NCBI GenBank assembly: GCA_041166745.1
Contig: JBEEGH010000029.1
Coordinates: forward strand, 186,001 to 250,000
From: DASUCS01 sp041166745
Lineage (GTDB): Bacteria > Actinomycetota > Acidimicrobiia > Acidimicrobiales > JACDCH01
Direction: 5' to 3'
DNA: 64,000 bases
Below the pieces are notes generated by a model. It had not been told where the DNA came from. It ran no database searches and worked only from the letters and a program-made list of their open reading frames with translations. How positions within the stretch are numbered: position 1 is the stretch's first letter; each line of letters opens with the position of its first letter. Below are positions 51,037 to 58,693 of this stretch, one piece after another. Made by a program: the position numbers and the translations under genes.

Positions 51037-52299
51037 ATGACCGAAATGACCCTGGTTGGGTTGTCGGATGCGATCCTGCGCGGCGATGAGCAGATCACTG
51101 ATCATCACCCCTTCCGCCCCAGCAACCGCCTGGAGGAAGTCGGCACTGGCGTCGCCTTCGTGGAGTCCTTCGCCAACGTCGTGGCCATCGCCACCCCCGA
51201 CGGGCTCTGTCTCGTCGACACCGGCAGCATCTTCTCGGCACCCGCCATCCACGGCGCGGTTCGATCGTGGTCGAAGGAGCGAGCGACGACCGCCGTGTAC
51301 ACCCACGGCCACATCGACCACGTGTTCGGCACCGCCGCATTCGAGGCGGAGGGGCCGATGCGCGTCATCGGGCACGACGGCGTGCAGCCGCGATTCGACC
51401 GGTACCGAAAGACCGCCGGGTACAACGCGGTCATCAACCAGCGGCAGTTTCAAGCTCCCGGCTTGCAATGGCCGGTCGAGTATCGGCAACCCGACGTCAC
51501 GTACAGCGACCGGCTCGATCTCGACCTCGGCGGTGTGTCCTTCGAGCTGCATCACGCTCGAGGCGAGACCGACGACCACACGTGGGTGTGGATTCCCGAA
51601 CGGCGCACGCTCTGTACCGGCGATCTCATCATCTGGTGCACGCCGAACGCTGGGAACCCGCAGAAGGTGCAACGCTACGCCGAGGACTGGGCGGTCGCGC
51701 TGCGCGCCATGGCCGCGCTGGAACCCGAGGTGCTCCTTCCTGGGCACGGGCTGCCGATCGCCGGCGGCGACAATGTGCGGATGGTGCTGCTCGACACCGC
51801 GACGATGCTCGAGTCGCTGGCGACACAGACGCTCGCACTCATGAACGAAGGCGCCCGCCTCAACGACATCATTCATTCGGTTCGCTCGCCCGCCGACCTG
51901 ATCGGCAAGCCGTACCTACGCCCGATCTACGACGATCCCGAGTTCATCGTGCGCAACCTGTGGCGCCTCTACGGCGGTTGGTACGACGGCAACCCCGCCG
52001 AGCTGAAGCCGGCGCGGCTCGGTGCGCTGGCCGTCGAGGTGGCGGCCATGGCCGGCGGCGCCGATGTACTCGCGCGGCGCGCGATCGAGCTTGCGTCGTC
52101 CGGCACCGACGATGACTTGCGGCTCGCCGGTCATCTCGCCGAATACGCCGCGCTCGCCGCACCCGACTCGGCGACGACGCATCGCGCACGCGCCGAGGTG
52201 TTCCGACTGCGGGCGAAGGCCGAGCCTTCGTTGATGGCGAAGGGCGTGTTCACCTGGGCCGAAGCCGAGTCGCAGCGCCGCGCCGAGGAACTCAAGTAG
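51037..52299 (+). CDS. Metallo-beta-lactamase-fold hydrolase with alkylsulfatase dimerisation domain
   Basis: 420 residues. Zinc motif YTHGHIDHVFG (HxHxDH), further ligands near HHARGETDDHTW and LLPGHG. The domain after residue ~290 (NLWRLYGGWYDGNPAEL) is the alkyl-sulfatase dimerisation domain of the SdsA1 group, but the third SCP2-like domain is missing. Could be a sulfatase or a lactonase-type hydrolase. No signal peptide, unlike secreted SdsA1. ATG 51037 is supported by the palindromic -10. Likely controlled by the divergent TetR. Confidence 0.87.
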   Translation: MTEMTLVGLSDAILRGDEQITDHHPFRPSNRLEEVGTGVAFVESFANVVAIATPDGLCLVDTGSIFSAPAIHGAVRSWSKERATTAVYTHGHIDHVFGTAAFEAEGPMRVIGHDGVQPRFDRYRKTAGYNAVINQRQFQAPGLQWPVEYRQPDVTYSDRLDLDLGGVSFELHHARGETDDHTWVWIPERRTLCTGDLIIWCTPNAGNPQKVQRYAEDWAVALRAMAALEPEVLLPGHGLPIAGGDNVRMVLLDTATMLESLATQTLALMNEGARLNDIIHSVRSPADLIGKPYLRPIYDDPEFIVRNLWRLYGGWYDGNPAELKPARLGALAVEVAAMAGGADVLARRAIELASSGTDDDLRLAGHLAEYAALAAPDSATTHRARAEVFRLRAKAEPSLMAKGVFTWAEAESQRRAEELK

Positions 52300-52696
52300 T
52301 CGTTGTCACCACGGGTGAGCCGTGGTGCACCACCATGCGCCAACGCTCCCCGTCGAACACGAACACGTTGAGTGCCGCGACGGTGCCACCGAGGTTGTCG
52401 CCGATGAGGTTCTCGTCGACGTTGACCCAGCCGACATCGCCTTCGACGATCACGGAGTCGTTCGTGAGAATGAACTGCATGGGATTGTCGGCGCGGAACA
52501 GGGCGAACCACGAGCCGGACACCGCCCCCCAACCCCGGAGCGCTGTCCAACCCGGATGGGTGCACACCACCCGATCGGAGTGCTCCCACACCTCGGACAT
52601 CGCGTCGATGTCGCGCGCCTCGAAGGCCTCGTAAAAGGCGAGATTCGCCGCCCGGACACCCTCTTCCGCATCGATCCCGGCACCGTACCGCGGCAA
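52292..52696 (-). CDS. SnoaL-like/NTF2-fold small protein
   Basis: About 134 residues in an NTF2-like cone pattern: VRAANLAFYEAFEARDIDAM, VCTHPGW, AVSGSWFALFR, FDGERWRMVVHHGSP. Related proteins are ketosteroid-isomerase-like or stress-associated (DUF4440/SnoaL_3). The start is uncertain. ATG 52735 lies inside a perfect 19-bp hairpin and is probably an artefact of it; TTG 52696 just beyond the hairpin is the first other candidate. TACGGT also lies 6 bases before an ATC at 52675, an unusual possible leaderless start. It overlaps the MBL gene end by 8 bp. Confidence 0.75.
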   Translation of the reverse strand: MPRYGAGIDAEEGVRAANLAFYEAFEARDIDAMSEVWEHSDRVVCTHPGWTALRGWGAVSGSWFALFRADNPMQFILTNDSVIVEGDVGWVNVDENLIGDNLGGTVAALNVFVFDGERWRMVVHHGSPVVTTTT

Positions 52697-52697
52697 T

Positions 52698-52739
52698 TCC
52701 CATGCAGACGCACACAGAAATGTGTGCGTCTGCATGGGA
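52698..52739. repeat. Perfect 19-bp inverted repeat with GAAA loop
   Basis: Arms TCCCATGCAGACGCACACA and its exact complement, loop GAAA (a GNRA tetraloop), in the divergent spacer between the SnoaL-like and nuclease genes. Not seen elsewhere in the window. Confidence 0.92.
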
Positions 52740-52779
52740 TTTCGAGAGGTGGATCCCCGTGAGTGTCACAGGGGGGGTT

Positions 52780-52785
52780 CATACT
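52780..52785 (+). promoter_or_regulatory. Putative -10 element of the nuclease gene
   Basis: CATACT, 6 bases before ATG 52792. Confidence 0.45.
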
Positions 52786-52791
52786 CGGGGT

Positions 52792-53655
52792 ATGCCGTTG
52801 GAGCCGCCCCGCACCTTGTCGCCGTCGAAGGTCGCCGCCTTCACCGGCTGCGCGCTGGCGTTCCGCTTCGCCACGATCGACCGGCTCCCCGAGCCCCCAT
52901 CGCCTGCGGCCACGAAAGGCACGCTGGTGCACGCGGCGCTCGAGCGGCTGTTCTTGCTGGAGCCGGCGCAACGCACGCTCGCGTCCGGGCTCACGTGCCT
53001 CGACGCCGCCTTCAACGGATTGCGCGCCGATCCCGAATTCGTCGATCTGCACCTCGGCCCCGACGACGAGGCCGCGTTTCTCGATGACGCCGAGCGCCTC
53101 GTGCGGCAGTACTTCAGGCTCGAAGACCCCACGAGCATCCACCCGATCGGCATCGAGATCATGCTCGACGCAGAAATAGGCGGCGTTCGAGTGCGGGGCA
53201 TCATCGATCGCCTCGAGCTCGACGAGAACGGCGAGCTCGTCGTGGTCGATTACAAGACCGGTCGTGCGCCGCCCGAGAAGTTCGAGAACGGCCGGCTCGA
53301 CGGCGTGCAGTTCTATTCGCTCCTGTGTGAGCGCAACTTCGGTCGGCGCCCGGCGCGGGTGAAGCTCCTGTACCTGGCCGATCCGCTCGAGATCAGCACC
53401 ACACCCTCGGAGCAGTCGAGCCGGGCCATCGAACGCAAGGTCGGGGCCATCTGGTCCGCCGTCGAGCGGGCCTGTGCCCGCGACGATTTTCGCCCGAAGC
53501 CATCGAAATTGTGCGACTACTGCGCGTTCCGGGTCTACTGCCCGGCGTTTGGTGGGGAGATTGCCGAAGGTGTGCGCGTCGCAGCCTCAATTCACTCCGC
53601 CGCTACTCTCGAACCCCTTGCCTCTGTCGCGCACCAAGCCGCTCTCGCGGGCTGA
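52792..53655 (+). CDS. RecB/Cas4-like PD-(D/E)XK nuclease with iron-sulfur cysteine set
   Basis: 287 residues. Nuclease motifs: H47 (KGTLVHAAL), D139 (GIIDRLE), D153 and K155 (VVVDYKTGR), then Q173 (DGVQFYSLL). Four cysteines C20 (FTGCALAF), C241, C244 and C250 (LCDYCAFRVYC) have the iron-staple spacing of Cas4/AddB [4Fe-4S] nucleases. A stand-alone protein with no helicase or Cas gene nearby; DNA repair or recombination end-processing is likely. ATG 52792 is preferred to the frame start at 52702, which is in the hairpin. The next gene begins inside its last 38 bases. Confidence 0.9.
   Translation: MPLEPPRTLSPSKVAAFTGCALAFRFATIDRLPEPPSPAATKGTLVHAALERLFLLEPAQRTLASGLTCLDAAFNGLRADPEFVDLHLGPDDEAAFLDDAERLVRQYFRLEDPTSIHPIGIEIMLDAEIGGVRVRGIIDRLELDENGELVVVDYKTGRAPPEKFENGRLDGVQFYSLLCERNFGRRPARVKLLYLADPLEISTTPSEQSSRAIERKVGAIWSAVERACARDDFRPKPSKLCDYCAFRVYCPAFGGEIAEGVRVAASIHSAATLEPLASVAHQAALAG
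53604..53609 (+). promoter_or_regulatory. Putative -10 element of the PAP2 gene
   Basis: TACTCT, 8 bases before TTG 53618, within the nuclease coding sequence; it supports the rare TTG start. Confidence 0.5.
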
Positions 53656-54187
53656 TCTCGCGGCCCGCGTCCGCGCATTCGACGATCACTTCGATGGGGC
53701 GTTCGACGCGCTGCGCGGCAACAAGACCGCCGACCGACTCTTCTACGGAGCGTCAGAGCTCGGAGACTTCTCGCTGATCTGGCACCTTGTCGGCGTCGCG
53801 CGTGGGCTCACGTCGGATCGCCGGGCCGACGAAGCCATCCGACTCTCGGCGGTCCTCGCCGCCGAGTCGCTGCTGATCAATGGCGTGGTCAAGTCGTTCT
53901 TCCGCCGGCGCCGTCCCGAGTGGCTGTCCGAGACCCCGCGACCCCACCGTCTTCGTCGACCGCGCAGCAGCAGCTTTCCGAGCGGCCATGCCAGCGCCGC
54001 GTTCACGGCGGCGACGCTGCTCGCGGAGGACGATCCGTTGTGGCCGCTGTACTACGCCGCCGCGGCGGTGGTCGCGTCGAGTCGAACCTACGTGAAGATC
54101 CACCACGCGTCGGATGTGGTGGCAGGCGCGATCACTGGTGTGGTGATCGGGAGAATTGCCCGGAAGGTGTGGCAGAAGCCGGAATGA
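53618..54187 (+). CDS. PAP2-type phosphatidic-acid phosphatase
   Basis: 189 residues. Acid phosphatase motifs in order: KSFFRRRRP (KxxxxxxRP), SFPSGHASAAF (PSGH) and SRTYVKIHHASDVVAGA (SRxxxxxHxxxD). Members dephosphorylate phosphatidate, undecaprenyl or other lipid phosphates. Hydrophobic segments are short, so membrane association is modest. TTG 53618 has TACTCT 8 bases upstream and lies inside the end of the nuclease gene; no ATG fits the family N-terminus. Confidence 0.88.
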   Translation: MPLSRTKPLSRADLAARVRAFDDHFDGAFDALRGNKTADRLFYGASELGDFSLIWHLVGVARGLTSDRRADEAIRLSAVLAAESLLINGVVKSFFRRRRPEWLSETPRPHRLRRPRSSSFPSGHASAAFTAATLLAEDDPLWPLYYAAAAVVASSRTYVKIHHASDVVAGAITGVVIGRIARKVWQKPE

Positions 54188-54215
54188 TCCGCCGGCAGGC
54201 AGGGTTGCAGCCCCC

Positions 54216-54824
54216 ATGAGCCTGTCGTTCGCTGTGACCTGGGATTACCGCTGCCCCTTTGCACGGAATGCCCATGAACACCTCCTCACCGCGTTGGAAG
54301 CGGGAGCCGACTGGGACGTGCACTTCTTGCCCTTCTCCCTCGGTCAGGCCCACGTCGGCGAGGGCGACACGGATGTGTGGGACGAGCCTGAGAAGGACAC
54401 CGGCATCGTCGCGTTGCAGGCGGGCGTCGTCGTCCGCGATCGCTACCCCGAGAAGTTCTACGCCCTCCATCGCGATCTCTTCGCCGCTCGTCACGATCAC
54501 GGCCTGAAGCTCAGCGAACCGCACGTTGTCCGCGACGTCCTTGTCCGGCACGACATCGACGCCGACGAGGTTTTCGCCGCCATCGAAGACGGCACCGCAC
54601 TCAAGCAGGTCCGCAGCGAGCATGAAGCCGCCGTCGAGCACCACAACGTCTGGGGCGTGCCCACATTCATCTCCGGTGAAGAGGCGGTCTTCGTACGCTT
54701 GATGGACCGCTCGCCGGAAGGTACCGACGCAGCATCGTCACGGCGCTCGATCGAGCGAGTCGTCGAACTGCTCGACGGCTGGCCCGATCTGAACGAGTTC
54801 AAGCACACCGGGCTGAAGCGCTGA
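54216..54824 (+). CDS. DsbA/FrnE-like thioredoxin-fold protein
   Basis: 202 residues. Thioredoxin-fold DsbA-family domain with a single active-site cysteine (C13 in WDYRCPFARNAHEHL) instead of CxxC, and the cis-Pro loop NVWGVPTFISG. No signal peptide, so cytosolic, similar to 2-hydroxychromene-2-carboxylate isomerase and FrnE relatives. May be an isomerase or mono-thiol redox protein. ATG 54216, chosen because the longer frame runs into the PAP2 gene. Confidence 0.87.
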   Translation: MSLSFAVTWDYRCPFARNAHEHLLTALEAGADWDVHFLPFSLGQAHVGEGDTDVWDEPEKDTGIVALQAGVVVRDRYPEKFYALHRDLFAARHDHGLKLSEPHVVRDVLVRHDIDADEVFAAIEDGTALKQVRSEHEAAVEHHNVWGVPTFISGEEAVFVRLMDRSPEGTDAASSRRSIERVVELLDGWPDLNEFKHTGLKR

Positions 54825-54826
54825 CG

Positions 54827-55873
54827 TTGATTCCGCTGCCCTCGCAACCCGAGGGTGTGCCGTGGCCGACGCCCGACCCTGATGGCTGGCCCGTAGAAGT
54901 GGCGCCGTCCGCCGTCGTCGAGCTCGTCGATGAGCTCATCACCGACGAAGCGCGTTACGGCATGACGTACGCCGTACTCGTCATTCGCGGTGGCTGTGTC
55001 CTCGTGGAGCGTTATGGCGGCGAGCTCCCGTCTTTCGAGCATCCCCCAGAGCCGGTCGCACCCACGACGCCACTGCTGTCGTGGTCGATGGCGAAGTCGA
55101 TCCTGCACGCCGCCGTCGGCGTCCTCGTCGGTGACGGCCGACTCGAACTCGACACGCCCGCAGCGGTGCCCGCCTGGCAGGTCGATCCGAGCGATCCTCG
55201 GGCCGCCATCACGCTCGAGCACTTACTGGCGATGCGCGACGGACTCGACTTCGCCGAGGACTACGTCGATGCCGGCGCGTCCGACGTGATCGAGATGCTC
55301 TTCGGCGCCGGTCGCGACGACACCGCCGCATACGCCGAGGCACGCCCGTTGCTGCACGCTCCCGACACGCGATTCAACTATTCGTCCGGGACGTCGAACA
55401 TCGTGTCGGCTATCGCCGCGCGCGCCGTTGGTGGTGGCGCCGCCCTCGTCGACATGCTTCGGCAGCGTGTGCTCGATCCGATCGGCATGACGTCGGCTGA
55501 TCCACGGCTCGACGCCGCGGGCACGTTCGTCGCGTCGTCGTACGTCTATGCGACGGCGCGCGACTTTGCTCGCTTCGGGCTCTTGTACCTGCGTGACGGT
55601 GTGTGGGACGGCACCCGGCTCCTGCCGGAGGGCTGGGTCGACCACGGCCGGCGTCAGCGCTCCGTCGACGAAGAGGGCATCGGCTACGGCGCCCACTGGT
55701 GGGTCGTCGGTGATGACATGGGCTCGTTCCGGGCCAGCGGGTACGAGGGACAATCGATCCTGATCTGTCCAGGCCTCGATGTGCTTGCCGTTCGCCTCGG
55801 TCATTCGACCGCCGAGATGTATCCCGCACTGGCGCAATGGCGGGCAGAAGTCGTCGATTCCTTCAGGCCCTAA
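54827..55873 (+). CDS. Serine hydrolase of the beta-lactamase/esterase class C fold
   Basis: 348 residues. SxxK nucleophile S87-M-A-K90 (SWSMAKS), the second element FNYSSGTSN with the tyrosine, and a C-terminal strand ASGYEGQSIL. EstB-like cytosolic esterases and D-aminopeptidases share this fold; no signal peptide is present so a wall role is unlikely. TTG 54827 begins 2 bp after the DsbA-like stop. Its TAA stop forms the start of the next gene's TAACCT hexamer. Confidence 0.88.
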   Translation: MIPLPSQPEGVPWPTPDPDGWPVEVAPSAVVELVDELITDEARYGMTYAVLVIRGGCVLVERYGGELPSFEHPPEPVAPTTPLLSWSMAKSILHAAVGVLVGDGRLELDTPAAVPAWQVDPSDPRAAITLEHLLAMRDGLDFAEDYVDAGASDVIEMLFGAGRDDTAAYAEARPLLHAPDTRFNYSSGTSNIVSAIAARAVGGGAALVDMLRQRVLDPIGMTSADPRLDAAGTFVASSYVYATARDFARFGLLYLRDGVWDGTRLLPEGWVDHGRRQRSVDEEGIGYGAHWWVVGDDMGSFRASGYEGQSILICPGLDVLAVRLGHSTAEMYPALAQWRAEVVDSFRP

Positions 55874-55876
55874 CCT
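55871..55876 (+). promoter_or_regulatory. Putative -10 element containing the hydrolase stop codon
   Basis: TAACCT, 7 bases before ATG 55884; TAA is the stop of the preceding gene. Confidence 0.58.
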
Positions 55877-55883
55877 CGGTCGT

Positions 55884-57293
55884 ATGGCCGAGCAGACACC
55901 CCGTCCTGTCCGCGGCGACCGGCGCATGAGCGACGTCGAAGCCCTCATGTGGAACCTCGAGAAGGATCCCGCGCTCGCCTCGACGTTCGCCAACGTCACG
56001 ATCCTCGACCAGCCGCCCGATGTCGATCGGCTACGCAAGACCATGGAGCACGCCGTGCGCGTGGTGCCGCGCCTCGGGCAGCGCGTCGTGCCGGCATTCG
56101 GTCGCCTGGCTCCGCCTGAGTGGCATGAGGATGCGGAGTTCGATCTCGACTACCACATCCGGCACATCGGCCTGCCGGAACCGGCGAACGAACGGGCCTT
56201 GTTCGATCTTGCCGCATCACTCGCCGCGCAACCCCTCGAGCGCACACGTCCGCTGTGGGAGTTCACGATCATCGATGGACTCGAAGGCGGGCGCGCCGCG
56301 CTCTTCCAGAAGATCCATCACACGGTCACCGACGGCGAGGGCGGCGTGCGCATGTCGGCGGAGTTCATCGACTTCAGCCGCGAGCAACCAGAGCGCGTCG
56401 AGCCGCCGGTCGAGACCGAGCCGGAGCCGGCGGATGCGTCGACACTCGTGGGCACCGTGATCGAAACCACCACCCACAACGTGCGCCGCCAGCTCGGTGT
56501 CGCGAGGCGGGCCGTCGTCAATCTCGCGGATTTCGTCCGGCATCCCGACAAGGTGCCGGCGCTGGGCGCAGAGCTCGTGAGCGCCGTGCAGTCACTCGTC
56601 CGGCAGGCATCAGTGACCGACCACGCCCGTTCGCCGCTCTGGACCGAGCGCTCGCTGCGCCGCCGCTTCGAGGTGCTGCGAATCCCTCTCGACGACACGA
56701 AGCGAGCGGCCAAGGCTCTCGGGGGCAGTGTGAACGACGTCTTCGTTGCCGGCGCGGCCTCGGCTGCTGGCGCGTACCACCGAGCCAAGGGAGCGGAGAT
56801 CGACGAGTTGCGCATCACGATGCCGGTGTCCACACGCGGCGACAAGTCGATGGGAGGCAACGCGTTCACTCCTGCGCGGCTCTCCGTGCCGGTTGGCGCG
56901 AGCGGGGCGGTCGATCAGTTCGCCGCGATTCGTGATCGCCTCACGGCGACGAAGCACGAGCGTGCCCTCGAGTTCGCCGATGCACTCGCCGGCGTGATCA
57001 ACGTGCTGCCCACGTCGATGCTCGTGCGGATCGCTCGTCAGCAGGTGGAGACCGTCGACTTCGCGACGTCGAACGTGCGCGGCGCCCCGTTCGATCTCTT
57101 CATCGCGGGCGCCAAGATTCTCGCCAACTACCCAATGGGCCCTACGGGGGGAACGGCGTTCAACCTCACCGTGCTGTCGTCGAGCGGATGGCTCGACATG
57201 GGCGTGAACATCGACCTGGCCGCGATCGACGACCCAGGGTTGTTGCGCGAGTGCTTGGAGGACGCCTACGCGGAGTTGCTCAGCGTCGGCTGA
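55884..57293 (+). CDS. Wax ester synthase/diacylglycerol acyltransferase (WS/DGAT), second copy
   Basis: 469 residues. Catalytic HHTVTDG at 145-151, N-terminal MSDVEALMWNLEKDP and C-terminal SNVRGAPFDLFIAGAK. Same family as the gene at 28812 but clearly diverged, so an old paralogue. Makes neutral storage lipids from acyl-CoA. ATG 55884 chosen for the family N-terminus and the TAACCT hexamer 7 bases upstream; the longer frame lies inside the hydrolase. Confidence 0.94.
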   Translation: MAEQTPRPVRGDRRMSDVEALMWNLEKDPALASTFANVTILDQPPDVDRLRKTMEHAVRVVPRLGQRVVPAFGRLAPPEWHEDAEFDLDYHIRHIGLPEPANERALFDLAASLAAQPLERTRPLWEFTIIDGLEGGRAALFQKIHHTVTDGEGGVRMSAEFIDFSREQPERVEPPVETEPEPADASTLVGTVIETTTHNVRRQLGVARRAVVNLADFVRHPDKVPALGAELVSAVQSLVRQASVTDHARSPLWTERSLRRRFEVLRIPLDDTKRAAKALGGSVNDVFVAGAASAAGAYHRAKGAEIDELRITMPVSTRGDKSMGGNAFTPARLSVPVGASGAVDQFAAIRDRLTATKHERALEFADALAGVINVLPTSMLVRIARQQVETVDFATSNVRGAPFDLFIAGAKILANYPMGPTGGTAFNLTVLSSSGWLDMGVNIDLAAIDDPGLLRECLEDAYAELLSVG

Positions 57294-57311
57294 CGGAAAC
57301 GAGACGGGCGG

Positions 57312-57491
57312 CTAGTTGGCCGCAGGCTCCTCTTGCGTCAGCTCTTCTTGCGTGAGCCGGGTCCGCACGTCGAGGAGAAGATCGGCGACCTCATCGGTCG
57401 AGACGAGCTCTCGATGGAGCATTTCGCCCAAACCGCGGTCGATGATCGCCAACGCTTCAGTGATCACGTCGAGTTCTCGTGTGTCGGTCAT
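57312..57491 (-). CDS. Small acidic helical protein, 59 residues
   Basis: Short frame that starts ATG 57491 and stops TAG 57314. Composition is mostly helix-forming: ELDVITEALAIIDRGLGEML then STDEVADLLLDVRTRLTQEE, net acidic. No domain recognised. The regular heptad-like Leu/Ile spacing and high acidic content look like a real small protein rather than noise. It converges with the WS/DGAT gene (18-bp gap) and is divergent from the LLM gene. Confidence 0.55.
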   Translation of the reverse strand: MTDTRELDVITEALAIIDRGLGEMLHRELVSTDEVADLLLDVRTRLTQEELTQEEPAAN

Positions 57492-57548
57492 CGTCTCTCT
57501 AACTCGGGGAGTTGGACTCCTCTTCCGTGTTCATCGTCACATCCGGGA

Positions 57549-57566
57549 CGAAATATGAGTATTTCG
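57549..57566. promoter_or_regulatory. Inverted repeat, 7-bp arms, in the upstream region of the LLM gene
   Basis: CGAAATA-TGAG-TATTTCG, in the AT-richest stretch of a 203-bp gap between the small protein and the LLM gene. Possibly an operator. Confidence 0.4.
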
Positions 57567-57608
57567 CCTGGGCGGATGGCTGACGTGCCACCACCCTACC
57601 CATCGCCT

Positions 57609-57626
57609 GTGACGCCCAAGCGTCAC
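57609..57626. promoter_or_regulatory. Inverted repeat GTGACGC-CCAA-GCGTCAC
   Basis: 7-bp perfect arms, 68 bp before the LLM start. Could be an operator or a hairpin. The rest of this gap shows nothing else apart from the -10-like hexamer. Confidence 0.42.
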
Positions 57627-57682
57627 GATTGTGTTCGCTCTGTGAACGCCGGTGTCCTTCGAGCGGTTCCTGCGGTTCCGGT

Positions 57683-57688
57683 TAGCTT
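57683..57688 (+). promoter_or_regulatory. Putative -10 element of the second LLM gene
   Basis: TAGCTT, 6 bases before ATG 57695. Confidence 0.5.
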
Positions 57689-57694
57689 CCTGGG

Positions 57695-58678
57695 ATGGTC
57701 GCCGGGGCGGAAATCGGGGTCACGTTCGCCAGCCTGATGTCGCTCGGACCAGCGGCCGCACCCCAGATCGCGGCCCGCGCCGATGAGCTGGGCTACACGT
57801 CTTTCTGGACCGCGGAGACCACCGGACCGGAGGCCTTCAGCGTCCTCGCGGCCGCCGGGGCCGCCGCACCGGGGATCGGCCTCGGCACCGGCGTGCTCGC
57901 CTTGCAGTTGCGCACCCCGATGATCGTCGCGATGGCCGGCGCGACGCTGCAGGCTCTGCATCCCGACGCCGACATTCTTCTCGGCGTCGGAATCTCGTCG
58001 CCGGTCGTGGTCGGAAAGTGGCACGGCGCGCCGTATGGGAATCGACCCGTCGCGCAGACGCGAGAATTCGTCACCCTCGTGAAGGAATGCCTGACCGGCG
58101 AGAGCGTCACCTTCGAGGGCGACTTCTATGAGTGCAGCCGGTTCCGCCTCGGCGTGCGCCTCGGCGAGAAGCGTCCGAAGGTCATCGTCGGCGCGTTGAA
58201 CCCGGCAATGTTGCGAATGGCCGGCGAGGTTGCCGACGGCGTGCTGCTCAACTACCTGCCGGCGTCGCACGTCCCGTGGTCGGTCGAGCGCATTCGCGAA
58301 GGTGGAGATGCCAAGGTCTACGCGTATGTCCATGTGGGGGTGTGTGAGCGCGAAGACGGCATCGAGGCGGCCCGCCGAGATCTGTGGTCGTACGCCGTCG
58401 TCGACTCGTACGCCCGTAACTTCGAACGAGCCGGTTTCGGTGCCGAAGTCGCCGCCATTCGTGAGCGCCACGCGGCCGGCGACCGTGAAGGCGCGGTCGC
58501 GGCGGTGTCCGACGAGTTCGTCGATGCCATCGACATCATGGGTGACGCGAAGCAGGTGCGAGCGGCCGTTCAGGCGTACGTCGACGCGGGCGTCGAGGTT
58601 CCCGTGGTGATGCCGATGCCGTGGGGCCCAGACCGTCGGGCCGTCGCTGAGGCGACCATCGCCGCGGCAATCCAGTGA
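57695..58678 (+). CDS. LLM-class (luciferase-like) F420-dependent oxidoreductase, second copy
   Basis: 327 residues. Luciferase-like TIM barrel: ARADELGYTSFWTAETTGPEAF, GIGLGTGVLALQLRTP, LLGVGISSPVVVGKWHGAPY and PKVIVGALNPAMLRMAGEVADG. F420 is the expected cofactor. Divergent in sequence from the LLM at 31648. Followed 15 bp later by an SDR gene with a good ribosome-binding site, forming a two-gene redox unit. Confidence 0.9.
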   Translation: MVAGAEIGVTFASLMSLGPAAAPQIAARADELGYTSFWTAETTGPEAFSVLAAAGAAAPGIGLGTGVLALQLRTPMIVAMAGATLQALHPDADILLGVGISSPVVVGKWHGAPYGNRPVAQTREFVTLVKECLTGESVTFEGDFYECSRFRLGVRLGEKRPKVIVGALNPAMLRMAGEVADGVLLNYLPASHVPWSVERIREGGDAKVYAYVHVGVCEREDGIEAARRDLWSYAVVDSYARNFERAGFGAEVAAIRERHAAGDREGAVAAVSDEFVDAIDIMGDAKQVRAAVQAYVDAGVEVPVVMPMPWGPDRRAVAEATIAAAIQ

Positions 58679-58681
58679 ATC

Positions 58682-58687
58682 GAGGAG
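58682..58687 (+). promoter_or_regulatory. Ribosome-binding site of the third SDR gene
   Basis: GAGGAG, 6 bases before ATG 58694; this is an internal operon gene, which fits the rule that only first genes are leaderless. Confidence 0.6.
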
Positions 58688-58693
58688 CAACGC

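Noticed and set aside
52702..52791. N-terminal extension of the Fe-S nuclease (and the mirror extension of the SnoaL-like protein), both beginning MQTHT
   Set aside because: Both derive from the two arms of the same palindrome; the nuclease family N-terminus and a -10-like hexamer point to ATG 52792.
57609..57626. GTGACGC-N4-GCGTCAC as a CRP-type site
   Set aside because: The CRP consensus needs a six-base centre between TGTGA and TCACA; here the gap is ten, so only a generic palindrome is claimed.
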